Shown piece after piece: positions 7,268 to 16,215 of a stretch of 37,955 nucleotides of DNA (position 1 is its first letter; each line of letters starts with the position of its first letter). Where the stretch lies: the NCBI GenBank assembly GCA_043747595.1, contig JAYTOX010000116.1, positions 1 to 37,955 of the forward strand, in the 5' to 3' direction. Under the pieces are notes generated by a model. The model did not search any database and was not told the origin of the DNA. It worked only from the letters and a program-made list of their open reading frames with translations. The DNA is from JADKIH01 sp043747595 (lineage in GTDB: Bacteria > Bacteroidota > Bacteroidia > AKYH767-A > 2013-40CM-41-45). The translations under genes and the position numbers were made by a program.

Positions 7268-10198
7268 TTACTCAACAGTTATCTCATCAATAAAAATATA
7301 AGCAGGGTAACCGGCACCTAAATGCCATGAAGGCAAGGCACCGTAATTTTTTGCTTTCACTTTTAAATAGCGTGCAGATGTTGCTTGAATAGTTTGTTTA
7401 AACAACTTGACTGTATTTTCCATCATTGTATCCGGGACATCATTACTGATTTTAGCTACTTCTTTAAATGCAATTCCATCATCCGACAATTCAAATGTTA
7501 CATTTTTAGGCATTAATATCCATGCTCTGGTATCTTGTAAAAAATCGGCAGCAACCTCGTGAATCATTTTCAATGAACCAAAATCTATTGTAGCTTCAAA
7601 ATCTTGATCTTGGTAGCCTTGCCAACCTCCTTTTCGCCATTCTTCATCGCCATTCAAACCGTCTATTATTCCCTCGTCGCCTCCTGCAGAATATTGATGA
7701 CTATATTTTGAAGCAATAGAAATTTTCCATTCAGGGTGCGCAAACTTATGGAAGTACGAACGAATTACATTGCTTTTTTTTCCACTATCATCCATTGCAA
7801 TTGCTGTTAAGGTTTCATTCTCTTTTATTGTAAGTGGATTCTGATAAAGAAATGATTTAGAATCAGGAATTGATCCGTTGAGTGTATAAAATATTTTCCG
7901 AGAAAGCTCTCTATCCATCTTCACTATTGCACTATCTCTAAAATTATCGGTTGTAAAATAAATAGCCGGCGACCCAATGTAATTACTATTAATGGCTGAT
8001 TCATTTTGCAAAGTAGTATCTGTTGAACTTCTTACCCATTTACCTTTTTCGGCTGTGAGATCAAATTTTAATTCGCCTCCTTGCATCAATTCTTCATGCG
8101 ACAATCTTTCAATTTGAGTTCCATTCAATTTTACATCCGCAACAAAAATATTTTTATCACCAAATCGCTCGCCAAGTATTCTAAGCGACTTACTATTTTC
8201 TAAATGAAGAATTACTTCTTTAAACATAGGTGCTGTTAATTCATATTCGGGAATACCCGGACTAACCTGATAAATACCTAGTGCACTCATAACTAACCAC
8301 GCACTCATTTGACCGCAATCTTCATTTCCGATTAAACCATCGGGAGAATTCTTATAAAATTCTTTTCTAATTTTATTTATCAATTCTTCAGTCTTCCAAG
8401 GTTCATTCGTAAAATTATATAAATACGCCATGTGGTGACTTGGCTCATTACCATGTGCATATTGGCCTATTAGTCCGGTGATATCAGCTTGTTCTCTTCC
8501 TGTAGTTTGCGAATTTTCAGAGAACAATAAATCTAGTTTAGTTTTAAAAGCTTCTTCTCCTCCCATCATTTTTTTCAAGCCGTAAATATCTTGAGGGACA
8601 AAAAAAGTATACTGCCATCCATTCGCTTCGGTGTAATTATTATTTACTTCTCTCGGATCAAACGGCTGAATGAATCCCCCATTTCGTCTTGGTCTTACAA
8701 ATTTTGTTTCCGGATCGAATAAGTTTTTCCAATTATTGCTGCGTTTACCAAATATTTCCGCATTGTTTTGATCTCCCAACTTTTCTGCCATTTTTGAAAT
8801 GCAAAAATCGTCGTACGAATATTCTAATGTTTTCGAAACAGATTCCGACTCATCTAATACATCTAAGTATCCATGATCCATTAGTGCGTCTAATCCGAAT
8901 CGTTTTTTACTTGTTGCACTTTTGATCATTGCATTCAAAGCATAATGCCCATCAAATTTATTTATTCCTTTTAAATATGCATCAGCTATTACGCTCACAG
9001 AATGATAACCAATCATACATTCCGTTTCGTTGGATGACAATTCCCAAACAGGTAAAAGTCCGGCTTGCTCATATTGTGCTAAAAATGTTCTTATGTAATC
9101 TTGTGTTCGTTGCTGATCAATAATAGTCATAAGCGGATGCCATGCTCTAAAGGTATCCCATAAAGAAAAAACAGTATAATAATTGGTTGCTGTTTTATGT
9201 ATCTTCCTGTCACGTCCACGATAACGACCATCAACATCGTTATATAAATTTGGAACAACCATACAATGATAAAGCGCAGTATAAAAAACTTTCTCTGCCT
9301 CTTGATCGTCTGTTACAATTTCAATTTTCCCAAGCTCTTTATTCCATTTTGAGATGGCACTTTGTTTAACCAATGAAAAATCCCATCCGCTATTTTCTTT
9401 TTTCAAATTTTTAATTGCGCCTTCTACGCTCACAGAAGATAAAGCAACTTTCATTTGAATATTTTTTCGATCAGACAATTTGAACCTGAACGATGCTATA
9501 ATATTTCCTGACCAAGCTTGTTTTTTCTTATTATCTTCTGCAACTACTAAAGAATCAAAGGCGACTTTTTCTAAAACTATATCTTGAGAAAACTCAATGT
9601 AAAAATAGAGCAGCTGATCTTTAGCCCAAGCAGAACTACGTCGAAACCCTGCTATGTGGCGACTATCGACAATGTATAACTGAGCGTCAATAACCTTATC
9701 TCGATGTTTTAAATTGATTAGTATTCCTGCACTATCATTCGCTTGAGTAAAAGTATAACTGTGAAAACCTGTTCGTTCAGTAGCTGTCAATTCAACATTC
9801 ACTTTAGGTTCTTCTAAAGAAACTGAATAATAACCTGCAATTGCACTTTCTTTGGAATGAGAAAAATGATAAACATAATTTTTTAACGGGTTATATTTTT
9901 CGTTGAGTGGCTGAATTAGAATATCTCCATAATCGCTAATACCCGTTCCACTAAGATGAGTATGCGAAAATCCATAAATTGTTGAATCGTCGTAATGATA
10001 ACCACCAGACCCATCCCAGCTTGCATCGTTGCGCGTGTCAGGACTTAATTGAACCATTCCAAATGGCACAGTAGCCCCTGGAAAAGTGTGGCCATGACCA
10101 CCTGTACCAATGAATGGGTTTACACTATTTGCAGGGCCAGGCTGAGCATTTATTCTTCCAAAAGAAATAATGACGAGAAGTAGTAAATATTTTTTCAC
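7268..10198 (-). CDS. GH92 exo-alpha-mannosidase with C-terminal carbohydrate-binding modules
   Basis: GH92 enzymes are calcium-dependent inverting exo-alpha-mannosidases, often acting on N-glycans. The 976-residue product has a signal peptide (about residues 1-19, ending INAQ), so it acts in the periplasm or outside. Family landmarks are NPFIGTGGHGHTFPGATVPF (27-46), SGGYHYDDSTIYGFSHTHLS (64-83), TEANGWQYTFFVPQD (523-537), GNEPSHH (583-589) and GNEDCGQMSAW (624-634); the last three lie in the region that holds the active site. After about residue 735 come a chitobiase-type C-terminal (CHB_HEX_C-like) stretch with YTLNGSIPDSKS and an F5/8-type-C-like domain (about 820-976). Both resemble the tail of the GH20 enzyme in this window. 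The start codon is GTG. Linkage specificity cannot be read from sequence alone. Confidence 0.93.
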   Translation of the reverse strand: MKKYLLLLVIISFGRINAQPGPANSVNPFIGTGGHGHTFPGATVPFGMVQLSPDTRNDASWDGSGGYHYDDSTIYGFSHTHLSGTGISDYGDILIQPLNEKYNPLKNYVYHFSHSKESAIAGYYSVSLEEPKVNVELTATERTGFHSYTFTQANDSAGILINLKHRDKVIDAQLYIVDSRHIAGFRRSSAWAKDQLLYFYIEFSQDIVLEKVAFDSLVVAEDNKKKQAWSGNIIASFRFKLSDRKNIQMKVALSSVSVEGAIKNLKKENSGWDFSLVKQSAISKWNKELGKIEIVTDDQEAEKVFYTALYHCMVVPNLYNDVDGRYRGRDRKIHKTATNYYTVFSLWDTFRAWHPLMTIIDQQRTQDYIRTFLAQYEQAGLLPVWELSSNETECMIGYHSVSVIADAYLKGINKFDGHYALNAMIKSATSKKRFGLDALMDHGYLDVLDESESVSKTLEYSYDDFCISKMAEKLGDQNNAEIFGKRSNNWKNLFDPETKFVRPRRNGGFIQPFDPREVNNNYTEANGWQYTFFVPQDIYGLKKMMGGEEAFKTKLDLLFSENSQTTGREQADITGLIGQYAHGNEPSHHMAYLYNFTNEPWKTEELINKIRKEFYKNSPDGLIGNEDCGQMSAWLVMSALGIYQVSPGIPEYELTAPMFKEVILHLENSKSLRILGERFGDKNIFVADVKLNGTQIERLSHEELMQGGELKFDLTAEKGKWVRSSTDTTLQNESAINSNYIGSPAIYFTTDNFRDSAIVKMDRELSRKIFYTLNGSIPDSKSFLYQNPLTIKENETLTAIAMDDSGKKSNVIRSYFHKFAHPEWKISIASKYSHQYSAGGDEGIIDGLNGDEEWRKGGWQGYQDQDFEATIDFGSLKMIHEVAADFLQDTRAWILMPKNVTFELSDDGIAFKEVAKISNDVPDTMMENTVKLFKQTIQATSARYLKVKAKNYGALPSWHLGAGYPAYIFIDEITVE

Positions 10199-10229
10199 GA
10201 TCTTAGATTGTAATGCAAGGTAATAAAAG

Positions 10230-10247
10230 CAAGGTAAAATAACCTTG
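10230..10247 (-). terminator. Small hairpin between beta- and alpha-mannosidase genes
   Basis: On the - strand CAAGGT-TATTTT-ACCTTG forms a perfect 6-bp stem followed by CTTTTATT. The sequence ACCTTG recurs 14 bases downstream. It could be a leaky terminator or attenuator that lowers expression of the GH92 gene relative to the upstream genes. The T-tract is weak. Confidence 0.3.
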
Positions 10248-10260
10248 GCTGTTAAGCTAA

Positions 10261-12783
10261 TTAATAAAGATCGACGAGAGATCGAATATTAAGGCCGCTG
10301 CCTGGCAATTCTCGAGTGCTATTTCTATAAATAATTGAATACTTACAATTGGGAAGCATATCGATATAGTTTTCCGAAAAACCACTCGCATCGTTTTTAA
10401 TAGAGAATTCGGCATCTTTCACAAACACATTTGAATTCAATTCAAATAATGTATGCTCATTGTCAAGTTCAATCCTCTTAATTGAAATAGCGGGGCGAGT
10501 AAGCTTCAAATTGATTGGACGACAAAGCATTTGTGTAGTCCTATTGATCAATTTTCCATTACTATATAATTCAATTACCAAAAAATTTGTGCAAGTATCA
10601 ATTGCTCTCAAATAAGGAGAAAGATTTTTCTTGTAAATATTTACTGATGAATCTGAAAATAACTTTAAACTTTTAACATCCGACCATTTTACATTCCCTT
10701 CAAAGTCCATCAATTGAATGCGACATTCTGCATTGATATACTCGATGCTATCACAGACGACACTCACTTCTATGTTTTTTTTATCATCAAAGTTCACTAC
10801 CGTAAGAATTGACGAATATAATTTTTCGACTTCGTAACGTGCTGCTTTTTCTCTGCCATAATAGTCAACTGTACTCCAAGAAATTCCCGGCCAACAATCA
10901 TTCAATTGCCAATATAAACTACCCATGCAATACGGCATATTTTTTCGATGAGCAGAAATAGCAACATGCATTGCATCCCGTTGTTGGAGCTGCGATAAAT
11001 AAGCATACTGCTTTACCAATTTTGAAGAATTGTAATAGCCTTCAAAATATTTTGAAATGGTTTCAAAACCTGTAGGATGTTTTTGATGATTTTTAATTGC
11101 AGAAGAGGTTAGGTCTAATGGGTAACCTGCCATCATTTCTTGAAGGGATGCAAACGAAGGCAATGATTGAAATCCATATTCGCTCATGAAGCGCGGAATT
11201 TTTTCTTTGTATATATTGAATGGCTCCATTCCCCACCATACTCCCCAATAATGTGCGTCGCCACTCAAAAGACTTTCCTTTCTTCCCCAACCGATAGAAG
11301 GCGAAGAAGGCCAGTAAGCAGTAGTCGGATTGTTTTCTTTTATAGCGGCAGGTAAAATATTTTCAAATAGCTTCTTGTAGTCAGTAATTAATTTGAGTGA
11401 GTCAGAAATTGTATAGTTGAATTGTTTTTGCCAGCCCCAATTGTACCATCCTTCAATACTTTCATTGTTACCGCACCACAGCGCCAATGAAAGATGTGAG
11501 CGAATTCGCTGAATTACTTCTATAGCTTCTTGTTTTACCAAATTCAAAAAAGTCGAATCACCCGGATACACGCTACATGCAAACATAAAATCTTGCCAAA
11601 CCAAAATTCCTTTTTTGTCGCATTCAAAAAAAAATGATTCCGGAGGATACACTCCACCACCCCAAATACGAAGCATATTCATGTTTTGAGCAACTGCATT
11701 GTCAACAATTTTTATCCATGCGCTATCACTTGCTTCGCCAATAAAACAATCGGGAGGAACAACATTTGCACCTTTCATAAAAATAGGCCTTCCATTTATT
11801 ACAAAAGTGAACGACATCCCCATACTGTCTTTTTTCTGCTCCAATTCAATTGTACGAATACCGAACGGGATTTCTCTTTTATAAAATATTTTTTTATCGA
11901 AATAAAATTCACAAGCAAGATTATTTAAAGTTGCATTTCCTCTTCCATTCGGATTCCACAAAAGAGGCTTCTGCACTTCAAATGGAATTGAAAATTTATT
12001 AGTCCCGATTTTGAGCTTATACAATCCTTCCCCATCTATTTGCAACGAATCATTTGAAAAACGAATTTCAATTTCCTTGGCTGTGTCTGATTTTATTTCT
12101 ACTTCCAAAGAAAGTTTAGCTAGCTTTTCATTCATCGTAAGTGTGTTTACAAATAACGCGGTGCAAACAACATTATCACTAAAAACAATCTTTACCGGTT
12201 TCCAAATTCCTCCGGCTTTTAAGTCGGGTGCAAAATCCCACCCTGATTGAAACGCAGCCTTACGAGAATAAATACGATTCCCCCCCGGCAATTCAATCCC
12301 ATTTTTGATTGCCGCCAAAGAATCTAATTTAGGAGTGGAATGAATAATTATTTTCAAAACATTCCTTGCTTTACAAAATTGTTTAATCGAAAAAGTATAT
12401 GACAAAAACATACTTTCCGTATTCCCAATTTTTATATCGTTCAAGAATACATCAGAATGAGTATCTACTCCTTCCAAAAGAAGATCAATTTTATTTCTTA
12501 ATTGCTTTTCTTTACTTAAATAAAAAGTATCAATATAAATCCAATCATTTTTCTCGACCCAGCTAACTTTTTTTTCGTTATCACTTATAAAAGGATCACT
12601 TATAAGACTATTTCTCTGCAAGTCACGATAAATGGAGCCTGGGATTTTAGCAGGATAAATATCCGCTTTACCTTCCATTTGAAAATTCCATCCGTTTTTT
12701 AACTGCAATGTATCGCCGGTTGTATATGAAAAAGCGCTCTTAGAAAAAATGCAAAATAAAATAGCGAGCTTATATATATTCAT
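10261..12783 (-). CDS. GH2 beta-mannosidase
   Basis: This enzyme releases terminal beta-linked mannose, for example the Man-beta-1,4-GlcNAc residue of the N-glycan core, by a retaining mechanism. The 840-residue product has a signal peptide (about 1-19). The N-terminal jelly-roll domain shows NDWIYIDTF and LLLEGVDTHSDVFLND; an immunoglobulin-like domain follows, then the TIM barrel with FMKGANVVPPDCF and LRIWGGGVYP. The acid/base is E441 in LALWCGNNES and the nucleophile is E535 in FMSEYGFQSLP. Length and motifs match GH2 mannosidases, not beta-galactosidases. The gene begins 1 base after the cutC stop, so the two are co-transcribed. The GH92 gene follows after 62 bases. Confidence 0.93.
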   Translation of the reverse strand: MNIYKLAILFCIFSKSAFSYTTGDTLQLKNGWNFQMEGKADIYPAKIPGSIYRDLQRNSLISDPFISDNEKKVSWVEKNDWIYIDTFYLSKEKQLRNKIDLLLEGVDTHSDVFLNDIKIGNTESMFLSYTFSIKQFCKARNVLKIIIHSTPKLDSLAAIKNGIELPGGNRIYSRKAAFQSGWDFAPDLKAGGIWKPVKIVFSDNVVCTALFVNTLTMNEKLAKLSLEVEIKSDTAKEIEIRFSNDSLQIDGEGLYKLKIGTNKFSIPFEVQKPLLWNPNGRGNATLNNLACEFYFDKKIFYKREIPFGIRTIELEQKKDSMGMSFTFVINGRPIFMKGANVVPPDCFIGEASDSAWIKIVDNAVAQNMNMLRIWGGGVYPPESFFFECDKKGILVWQDFMFACSVYPGDSTFLNLVKQEAIEVIQRIRSHLSLALWCGNNESIEGWYNWGWQKQFNYTISDSLKLITDYKKLFENILPAAIKENNPTTAYWPSSPSIGWGRKESLLSGDAHYWGVWWGMEPFNIYKEKIPRFMSEYGFQSLPSFASLQEMMAGYPLDLTSSAIKNHQKHPTGFETISKYFEGYYNSSKLVKQYAYLSQLQQRDAMHVAISAHRKNMPYCMGSLYWQLNDCWPGISWSTVDYYGREKAARYEVEKLYSSILTVVNFDDKKNIEVSVVCDSIEYINAECRIQLMDFEGNVKWSDVKSLKLFSDSSVNIYKKNLSPYLRAIDTCTNFLVIELYSNGKLINRTTQMLCRPINLKLTRPAISIKRIELDNEHTLFELNSNVFVKDAEFSIKNDASGFSENYIDMLPNCKYSIIYRNSTRELPGSGLNIRSLVDLY

Positions 12784-12784
12784 C

Positions 12785-13501
12785 CTATCCTCTTTGAAGT
12801 TCAGAAATTATCAGCTTGATGGTTCGAAGATCAGAAACTTCGTAGCTGCCATCATCACCACTCCCTAGGGTTATGGAATTGCTATTTTCGATTTTCGTCT
12901 TTGCAGAAAAATGGATTTCAGAAACGTCGGTATACTTTACAATTGATTTAACGTTCTTAGGATTTATCCCTGATCCAGCTAAAATAATTGGTTCATTGTT
13001 TGAATCTTCCCTCAACTTACGGATCAAATCTTTCCCTTCTTCGGCTGTATTTTTTTGTCCGGAGGTTAAAATTCTTTTAGCGCCAATTTCTTTTAAGGTT
13101 TCCAAACCAGAAATAGGATCGCTGATTAAATCGAAGGCGCGATGAAAAGTAAAGGGAAGCGGTGAAGTTGCTTTAATCAATAATCTTGTTCGTTCTTTAT
13201 CAATTTTATTTGTCGACAATAAAACACCACTTACAATTCCTGCAGCGCCTGCTGATTTCACCAATTCTATATCTCGAAGCATGAGTTCAAATTCTTCGTT
13301 GCTATATACAAAGTTCCCTTCTCTCGGTCTAATCAATACAAATACTCCGGAAGGAAAAATTTTTACCGCCGCCTCTATAATTGCAAGAGATGGCGTAAGT
13401 CCGCCAACAGAAAGTGCACTACACAATTCTATACGGTCAGCACCGCCAAGAAAAGCATTCGTAACCGATTCTAAATTTGCACAAACGACTTCGACTACCA
13501 T
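12785..13501 (-). CDS. cutC: CutC-family TIM-barrel protein
   Basis: The 238-residue product is a full-length CutC family protein: MVVEVVCANLESVTNAFLGG at the start, ADRIELCSALSVGGLTPS, VLIRPREGNFVYS, a PFTFHRAFDL motif and the end region ILAGSGINPKNV / EIHFSAKT. The family is named for copper homeostasis in E. coli, but that role is poorly supported and no copper-binding motif is evident here. The barrel resembles those of enzymes acting on phosphosugars or small metabolites. Its ATG overlaps the glycosylasparaginase stop (TAATG) and its stop is 1 base from the beta-mannosidase ATG, so it is embedded in a glycan operon. It has no signal peptide and would be cytoplasmic, unlike its neighbours. 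A role in sugar metabolism is inferred from this context. Confidence 0.92.
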   Translation of the reverse strand: MVVEVVCANLESVTNAFLGGADRIELCSALSVGGLTPSLAIIEAAVKIFPSGVFVLIRPREGNFVYSNEEFELMLRDIELVKSAGAAGIVSGVLLSTNKIDKERTRLLIKATSPLPFTFHRAFDLISDPISGLETLKEIGAKRILTSGQKNTAEEGKDLIRKLREDSNNEPIILAGSGINPKNVKSIVKYTDVSEIHFSAKTKIENSNSITLGSGDDGSYEVSDLRTIKLIISELQRG

Positions 13502-14472
13502 TAAAAATAACTTTTTACATCGAACAACTTATTCCCTTCATCAGAATGTAATGCATACTGAAATCCGGGTTGAATACTATATCCGCCCACTTGACCATTT
13601 TTATCGAGAGCTATAAAACCTATTTGAAAATCTTTCAACTTATCTTTTCCACGCTTTTTAATAATCCGATTTACAGCTGCTTCACAAGCTTCTTGCGGAG
13701 TATGATTTTGACGCATCAGCTCAACAACTAAATGTGATCCGCAAATTCTTATTACTTCTTCACCAACACCTGTAGCTGTGGCTGCTCCAATTTCATTATC
13801 AACAAATAGTCCAGCACCAATAATTGGCGAATCGCCAACACGACCGTTCATTTTAAATGCCATTCCGCTAGTTGTACATGCGCCAGATAAATTTGCATTG
13901 CTATCCAATGCAATCATGCCAATCGTATCGTGATTTTCAATGTTTACAATTGGTTTATACTTCGATGTCTTTAACCAATTTTGCCAAGCAATTCTAGATT
14001 CTTCGGTAAGAAGATTTTCTTTTGTGAAGCCATTGTCCAATGCAAACCTAAGTGCGCCTTCTCCAACAATCATAACATGAGGAGTAAGCTCCATTACTTT
14101 TCTAGCGACTGAAATCGGATGTTTGATATGTTCAAGAAAAGCGACAGAACCACAATTTGCAAATTCGTCCATGATACAAGCATCTAATGTTACGCGACCA
14201 TCTCTATCGGGCAAGCCGCCATAGCCTACAGTTGTGATAGAAGGATCGGCTTCAGGAATCATAACGCCGGCTTCAACAGCATCAAGAGCGCGACCACCGG
14301 AAGAAAGTATTTTCCATGCTGCTTCATTTGCGGGAATTCCATGTCGCCAAGTAGAGATAACCACAGGTTTCTTGGCTAGGATTTTTTCTGATGCTAATCC
14401 TGAAACAGAACGCAGTGAAAAAAAAGCAGTGGCGAAAGAAGTTAATTTAATGAAATTGCGACGATCAGTCAT
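13501..14472 (-). CDS. Glycosylasparaginase (N4-(beta-N-acetylglucosaminyl)-L-asparaginase)
   Basis: This N-terminal-nucleophile hydrolase cleaves the bond between GlcNAc and asparagine, the last step in N-glycoprotein breakdown. The precursor cuts itself before a threonine that becomes the nucleophile: here D182-T183 in HDTIGMIALD. The substrate-site motif GRVGDSPIIGAG (210-221) closely matches the known lysosomal and flavobacterial enzymes, as does DGRVTLDACIMD (91-102). I chose the ATG at 14472 (323 residues) because it puts a twin-arginine-like signal, MTDRRNFIKL plus a hydrophobic run, at the N-terminus. The alternative ATG at 14514 would place 14 residues before it. The gene is coupled to cutC by a TAATG overlap. 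Periplasmic action is expected. Confidence 0.93.
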   Translation of the reverse strand: MTDRRNFIKLTSFATAFFSLRSVSGLASEKILAKKPVVISTWRHGIPANEAAWKILSSGGRALDAVEAGVMIPEADPSITTVGYGGLPDRDGRVTLDACIMDEFANCGSVAFLEHIKHPISVARKVMELTPHVMIVGEGALRFALDNGFTKENLLTEESRIAWQNWLKTSKYKPIVNIENHDTIGMIALDSNANLSGACTTSGMAFKMNGRVGDSPIIGAGLFVDNEIGAATATGVGEEVIRICGSHLVVELMRQNHTPQEACEAAVNRIIKKRGKDKLKDFQIGFIALDKNGQVGGYSIQPGFQYALHSDEGNKLFDVKSYF

Positions 14473-14580
14473 TGTTAAATCATTTACCAGAACAATGATA
14501 CTGATTTTTTGCAATTCATCAAGAAGAATAATTGCTGGACAATTAACGATTATTTGTAAACAACAAAGAGAACAATAAAA

Positions 14581-16170
14581 TTACCGTACGATCATCATAT
14601 TGCGCACTTGTTGTGTGGCACCATTTTGAAGTCGTGCATAATAAACGCCCGTTGGAAAATTCTCATTTTCAAACCAAACTTTATATTCGCCTTCCGGATA
14701 ATCGCCATCAATTGGAGTTTTAATTAGGCTTCCTTCGTTGTCGAAAATTTGAATTGAAGTATGCCCACCTTTGCTCTTAAAATTAATATAAGTGCTCTCT
14801 GTAAACGGATTCGGATAATTGCTAATTAAATTTTCACCAGCATTTTGATTTAATTCGTGAACAGCACTTCCTAAACATGCGGCACTTTGAATAATTGGAA
14901 GAGTCTGAAAATTCTGCAACAGTATTGAATTTAAATCAACCGTTGGTACACATAGCCAATCTTGCAAAATAGAAGCATACACCGACCTAAAATCATATTG
15001 CATTGGAACATTATCGTTCACAGTGGTAGCAGAAGGTATCGTAGGATTGCTGCCAAGTATTCCACTCTGTACAGGCTTACCGAATACAAACATTGGCGCT
15101 GCAGCTCCATGATCTGTTCCATCGGAGGCATTTGATTTTATACGACGACCAAATTCAGAAAATGTGAGTCCTACTACTCTATCTTCAATTGATAGGAAAT
15201 TCAGATCGTCCATAAAAGCTTTTACTGCTACAGATAATTTTGAAAGCAATACTGCATGTGTTCCTTGTGTGTGATCAGCTGAGTCTACTTGCGCAGAATG
15301 ATTATCAAATCCACCAAGATTCACCATGTACACTTTTGTTTTTAATCCACCGGCAATTAGTCGTGCAACAATTTGCAATTGATCGGCAAGAGAGTTTGTT
15401 CCGGCAGCAGGGTAACCAGAAAATTGTTGGGTGATACTATTTGCAGCATTAGAGATTACAGAAGCGTAAGCATTGGATTGTTGAGCAACTGTTCTAACAT
15501 AAGTAAGCTCTTTTCCTGCCGGAGTATTCGGAGCAGGATCTTGAATTCCATTAATGAGATTATAAAAACTAGATGGATCAGAGATTGCCATTCCCATACT
15601 TGCAGCAGGTCCTTGCAGAGCTAGAGAAACTGTACTACCAATTTGAATTGCTAGTGGATCGGGCATGGTAGCATTCGGATAACTTGCCGGGAAATTCGGG
15701 TACTCATAATTTAAATAGCGACCAGCCCATCCGCTTGGCAACACTTGATTTGCATCACTGCCTGTGAGCCAGATGTCGGTTGCTCTGAAGTGCGAATAAT
15801 TCGGTGAAGGATAACCTACAGCTTGCACAATATTCATTTTGCCATCGTTAAAAAGTTGTTGCATGCCTGACATTGCAGGATGAAGTCCGGTTGCTGTTGA
15901 TCCTGACAATGCTAGAACTTGTGTATCGGGAATTAAAATATTGGAACGCGCTGCAGAAAGATTAGAATATTGATCTAATGGAATAACTGTATTTAAACCA
16001 TCGTTACCTCCGTTTAATTGTATTAATACCAATACATGATCGGTAAGTACGGAAGAAGATAAAGCTTGCATTAAGGGTGATCCGGCAAATGCTTTAAATG
16101 AAAAACCATTTATTAACGCAGGCAATGTAACATAAGGCACGGTTCGTTTAAAAAAATCTCTTCTTTTCAT
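14581..16170 (-). CDS. DUF1501 family protein with type IX secretion C-terminal domain
   Basis: DUF1501 proteins are exported proteins of unknown activity, distantly related to the sulfatase/alkaline phosphatase superfamily. The 529-residue product starts MKRRDFFKR followed by a hydrophobic stretch, a twin-arginine-like signal. Family landmarks are VLIQLNGGNDGLNTVIPLDQ near residue 48, the YPSPNYSHFRATDIW region, GGFDNHSAQ and FSEFGRRIKSNASDGTDHGA. The last 80 residues (from about 446) form a type IX sorting domain: SNYPNPF, then IQIFDNEGSLI, and PTGVYYARL before the end. It should thus be moved to the surface or medium. It lies 45 bases after the DUF1800 gene, a pairing common across Bacteroidota and other phyla. 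Substrate unknown. Confidence 0.9.
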   Translation of the reverse strand: MKRRDFFKRTVPYVTLPALINGFSFKAFAGSPLMQALSSSVLTDHVLVLIQLNGGNDGLNTVIPLDQYSNLSAARSNILIPDTQVLALSGSTATGLHPAMSGMQQLFNDGKMNIVQAVGYPSPNYSHFRATDIWLTGSDANQVLPSGWAGRYLNYEYPNFPASYPNATMPDPLAIQIGSTVSLALQGPAASMGMAISDPSSFYNLINGIQDPAPNTPAGKELTYVRTVAQQSNAYASVISNAANSITQQFSGYPAAGTNSLADQLQIVARLIAGGLKTKVYMVNLGGFDNHSAQVDSADHTQGTHAVLLSKLSVAVKAFMDDLNFLSIEDRVVGLTFSEFGRRIKSNASDGTDHGAAAPMFVFGKPVQSGILGSNPTIPSATTVNDNVPMQYDFRSVYASILQDWLCVPTVDLNSILLQNFQTLPIIQSAACLGSAVHELNQNAGENLISNYPNPFTESTYINFKSKGGHTSIQIFDNEGSLIKTPIDGDYPEGEYKVWFENENFPTGVYYARLQNGATQQVRNMMIVR

Positions 16171-16215
16171 GTGTGGTCTATTAATTTCTGAAAGTAAAAT
16201 TTAGATAAATTTATT

